NCBI GenBank assembly: GCA_937902805.1
Contig: CALEMB010000182.1
Coordinates: 1-6,520, forward strand
Reading direction: 5' to 3'
Length of the DNA stretch: 6,520 bases
DNA from: an uncultured Bacteroidales bacterium
GTDB taxonomy: Bacteria > Bacteroidota > Bacteroidia > Bacteroidales > F082
In this document: positions 4,763-6,520 of the stretch, one piece after another
Layout of the letters: each line of letters begins with the position of its first letter
Position numbering within the stretch: the stretch's first letter is position 1
The notes under the pieces: generated by a model
Databases searched by the model: none
What the model was told of the DNA's origin: nothing
What the model saw: only the letters and a program-made list of their open reading frames with translations
Made by a program: the position numbers and the translations under genes

Positions 4763-5923
4763 ATGACCAAGATACTCATCATTGACGACGAGGCCCCCAT
4801 CCGCCGCGTGCTACGCGACATCCTCGAAAACGAAAGCTATCAGGTGGACGATGCCTCAACGGGCATGGAAGCCCTGCAACACATTAAGGACCAAGATTTT
4901 GACGCTATCTTCTGCGATATCAAGATGCCGGAGATGGACGGCATAGAGACCCTTGAGGCCATCCGCAAGGAGTCGGACGTGCCCGTCATCATGCTCTCGG
5001 GCCACGGCACCATCGAGACCGCCGTGGAAGCTATCAAGAAAGGCGCCTTCGATTTCATTCCCAAGCCGCCCGACTTGAACCGTCTGCTCATCACCTTGCG
5101 CAACGCCTTGGACAAGAAGAACTTGGCCAATGAAAACAAGGTCCTGAAGAAAGCCGTCAAAATCCAAAGCCGGATGATTGGCGAGTCAGGACCGATGATG
5201 GAAGTCAAGGACATGATTGGCAAGGTGGCGCCCACCAACGCCAGGGTGCTCATCACGGGTGAAAACGGCACGGGCAAGGAACTTGTCGCCCGACAGCTGC
5301 ACGAACTCAGTGCGAGGAGCCACGGTCCCTTTATCGAGGTCAACTGCGCAGCTATTCCTGCAGAGCTCATTGAAAGTCAGTTATTTGGTCACGAAAAAGG
5401 TTCTTTCACCTCTGCCATCAAGCAGAAAAAGGGCGATTTCGAGCTGGCCGACGGCGGCACTCTCTTCTTGGACGAGATTGGCGACATGAGCCTCTCGGCA
5501 CAAGCCAAAGTATTGAGGGCTTTGCAAGAAAACAAAATCGTGCGCGTGGGTGGCGAGAAGGAAATCCCTGTCAATGTGAGGATTCTGGCCGCTACCAACA
5601 AGAACCTGAAGAACGAGATCGAGAAAGGTAATTTCAGGGAAGACCTTTACCACCGCTTGAGCGTTATCGTCATCCAAGTACCACCCTTGCGTGAGCGCAA
5701 GGACGACATTCCACTGCTGGTGGAAAACTTCGTGAATCTGATTTCGCAAGACATGGGCAAGGCTGCGCCTCATTTTGAAGAAAGTGCCATTGAGACCTTG
5801 CAGCAGTACCAGTGGACAGGCAACATACGCGAGTTGCACAACATCGTGGAACGTCTGGTCATCCTTTGCGGCAACACCATCACCAAAGACGATGTAGTGC
5901 GTTTCGGCAACCCGCTGAATTAA
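4763..5923 (+). CDS. NtrC/AtoC-type sigma-54 activator response regulator lacking the DNA-binding domain
   Basis: This is a 386-residue protein. Residues 1-118 are a receiver domain with acidic pocket Asp8/Asp9, phospho-acceptor Asp52 (FCDIKMPEMDG), Ser79 and Lys101 (IPKPPD). A short linker leads to a sigma-54-interaction AAA+ domain (about 138-380). This has Walker A GENGTGKE (166-173), the sigma-54 contact loop GSFTSA (213-218) in place of GAFTGA, Walker B LFLDEIGD (234-241), the FREDLYHRL arginine-finger region (291-299) and sensor II WTGNIREL (351-358). Typical NtrC proteins continue for 60-90 residues to a Fis-type helix-turn-helix. This one stops at GNPLN, right after the AAA+ lid. Helicobacter FlgR and chlamydial CtcC are established examples of activators without a DNA-binding domain that work from solution. 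No histidine kinase lies in the window, so the partner is unknown. The start is fixed by the receiver N-terminus. Confidence 0.93.
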   Translation: MTKILIIDDEAPIRRVLRDILENESYQVDDASTGMEALQHIKDQDFDAIFCDIKMPEMDGIETLEAIRKESDVPVIMLSGHGTIETAVEAIKKGAFDFIPKPPDLNRLLITLRNALDKKNLANENKVLKKAVKIQSRMIGESGPMMEVKDMIGKVAPTNARVLITGENGTGKELVARQLHELSARSHGPFIEVNCAAIPAELIESQLFGHEKGSFTSAIKQKKGDFELADGGTLFLDEIGDMSLSAQAKVLRALQENKIVRVGGEKEIPVNVRILAATNKNLKNEIEKGNFREDLYHRLSVIVIQVPPLRERKDDIPLLVENFVNLISQDMGKAAPHFEESAIETLQQYQWTGNIRELHNIVERLVILCGNTITKDDVVRFGNPLN

Positions 5924-5927
5924 TGAA

Positions 5928-6014
5928 GGTTGCTGAGCCTGTCGAAGCACCGTCATATTTTCAATCGGCCCTTCGACCCTTCGAGTGGCCTCAGGGACCG
6001 CAAGCTCAGGGACC
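5928..6014. repeat. Dispersed palindromic extragenic repeat downstream of the response regulator
   Basis: The left arm (5928-5951) starts GGTTGCTGAGCCTGTCGAAG. The right part holds a tandem CCCTTCGA (5969-5976, 5977-5984) and two copies of CTCAGGGACC (5990-5999, 6005-6014). GTCGAAG (5941-5947) is the exact complement of CTTCGAC (5971-5977), and GGTTGCTGAG pairs with CTCAGGGACC with two mismatches. This matches a repeat family (CTTCGACAAGCTCAGG type) that I recall as common between genes in Bacteroidetes and other phyla. It starts four bases after the stop codon. It has no T-run, so any termination role would depend on the hairpin alone. Confidence 0.75.
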
Positions 6015-6038
6015 TTAGCAGTAAATTTCTCCTATCCC

Positions 6039-6070
6039 CTTGCGGGGTAATGAGAATAGTTGTATTTTTG
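6039..6070 (+). promoter_or_regulatory. Promoter of ssrA (tmRNA)
   Basis: TATTTTTG at 6063-6070 is an exact TAnnTTTG match, and a CTTG (6039-6042) 20 nt upstream is a passable -33 box. The element continues GCAGTCC. A start near 6076 would give a precursor leader of about 70 nt, which contains the heptamer repeats and must be removed to make mature tmRNA. Confidence 0.65.
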
Positions 6071-6081
6071 CAGTCCGTTCT

Positions 6082-6139
<58 letters not shown>

Positions 6140-6145
6140 AAAAAA

Positions 6146-6520
6146 GGGGATGTATGGTTTTGACAGCAAGATGAATTGTCATGTAAGCATGCCGAGCCTC
6201 GCAGTGACGCTCGTTAATCTTGACTGCAAAAAAGTAATTGGCGAAAACAACTACGCTCTCGCTGCCTGATCGAAGCACAGTAGATCACTGGCTTAATCCG
6301 CACACAAGGTGAGCGGACGAGACATCTCGCAGGTGGAGATTCCTGATTCCGGCCTGAGAACGAGGTGCTAAGCAATTTCGGGATAGTCATGTTGGCGCTC
6401 CGACGACATGGCGAAACTTAGGAGATAAGGTCACGTTTAGGGCGTTCGCTCCCTTGCGTGGCACGAAAACCAACAGCGGAATAAGCATGTAGAAAGCCTG
6501 GGGGTTCCTTGTTTGGACGA
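6146..6520 (+). ncRNA. ssrA: tmRNA (transfer-messenger RNA), 3' end missing at window edge
   Basis: tmRNA rescues ribosomes stalled on broken mRNAs: charged with alanine, it enters the A site, the ribosome switches to its internal frame, and the nascent protein is tagged for proteolysis. The 5' end GGGGATGTATGGTTTTGACAG has the conserved tmRNA start, with GGGGATG as the 5' acceptor strand. The tag frame lies about 95 nt in, followed by the pseudoknot-rich region up to the edge. The final visible bases, GTTTGGACGA, lead toward the T-arm, so only roughly 20-30 nt of the gene should be missing. The element is in one piece (not the permuted two-piece type) as far as visible. The gene is separated from the response regulator by 222 bp and has its own promoter. 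Confidence 0.95.
6240..6269 (+). CDS. ssrA: tmRNA tag-peptide reading frame
   Basis: From resume codon GGC (6240-6242), the frame encodes GENNYALAA and ends with TGA at 6267-6269. With the alanine carried by tmRNA itself the tag is A-GENNYALAA. The C-terminal ALAA is the signal read by ClpXP-type proteases. GENNYALAA and GETNYALAA tags are, from memory, typical of Bacteroidales, which supports the placement of this fragment. There is no start codon; translation enters by trans-translation. Confidence 0.93.
   Translation, partial: GENNYALAA

Noticed and set aside
5381..5956. 191-codon minus-strand frame opposite the response regulator
   Set aside because: It overlaps the conserved AAA+ coding region completely and crosses into the extragenic repeat. 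No recognisable motif is present.
5812..6018. Out-of-frame continuation that might encode the missing HTH
   Set aside because: The frame gives a His/Pro-rich peptide running into the extragenic repeat, with no helix-turn-helix pattern. A single frameshift would not restore a Fis-type domain.
6036..6047. CCCC-TTGC-GGGG hairpin as terminator of the response-regulator gene
   Set aside because: The stem is only four pairs and is not followed by a T-run. It lies within the region of the ssrA promoter.

Overview
The window looks like a chromosomal fragment from the Bacteroidota, most likely order Bacteroidales. Several signs agree. Promoters carry the Bacteroidetes -7 element TAnnTTTG rather than TATAAT. 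Leaders are A-rich or very short, with no usable Shine-Dalgarno sequence. A tmRNA encodes the tag GENNYALAA, and the tRNAs and protein families fit the same group. No phage, transposase, CRISPR or defence cassette is visible. This is core-type sequence in which most of the unusual signal lies in intergenic repeats and in protein domain architecture.

Layout from left to right. (1) A tRNA-Val(UAC), minus strand, cut by the left edge, with its own promoter and a leader hairpin. (2) A plus-strand pair of membrane-associated genes: a Tim44-like protein with a signal peptide, a TM helix and a zinc ribbon (212-1108), and an SPFH/YdjI-like protein with three tandem zinc ribbons (1244-2509). They are separated by a large imperfect hairpin built of heptamers and a G-free leader. 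(3) A minus-strand tRNA-Gly(CCC) at 2556-2628, whose intrinsic terminator runs into the stop codon of the SPFH gene. (4) A translationally coupled pair: a LOG-family nucleotide phosphoribohydrolase (2678-3394) and a small cytosolic retropepsin-like aspartic protease (3394-3825). (5) A convergent minus-strand gene for a secreted SUMF1/FGE-sulfatase-fold protein without the full catalytic cysteine pair (3830-4690). (6) Divergent from it, an NtrC-family response regulator (4763-5923) with no C-terminal DNA-binding domain and a variant GAFTGA loop. (7) An intergenic region with a dispersed palindromic repeat, a promoter and a perfect 5 x 7-nt repeat, leading into the tmRNA gene ssrA (6146 onward), cut by the right edge.

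How the genes may work together. The Tim44-like and SPFH proteins probably form a membrane-anchored cytosolic complex, both ending in Cys4 zinc ribbons. The LOG protein and the protease are co-translated, but I can infer no shared pathway. The response regulator probably acts from solution as a sigma-54 activator, because it lacks an HTH. The three stable-RNA genes share an extended promoter core, TATTTTTGCAG (one extra T at tRNA-Gly), that the protein-gene promoters do not share. No single feature is clearly an unknown system. The most interesting leads are the HTH-less sigma-54 activator, the triple-zinc-ribbon SPFH/Tim44 pair, and the heptamer repeat family found at two separate loci.
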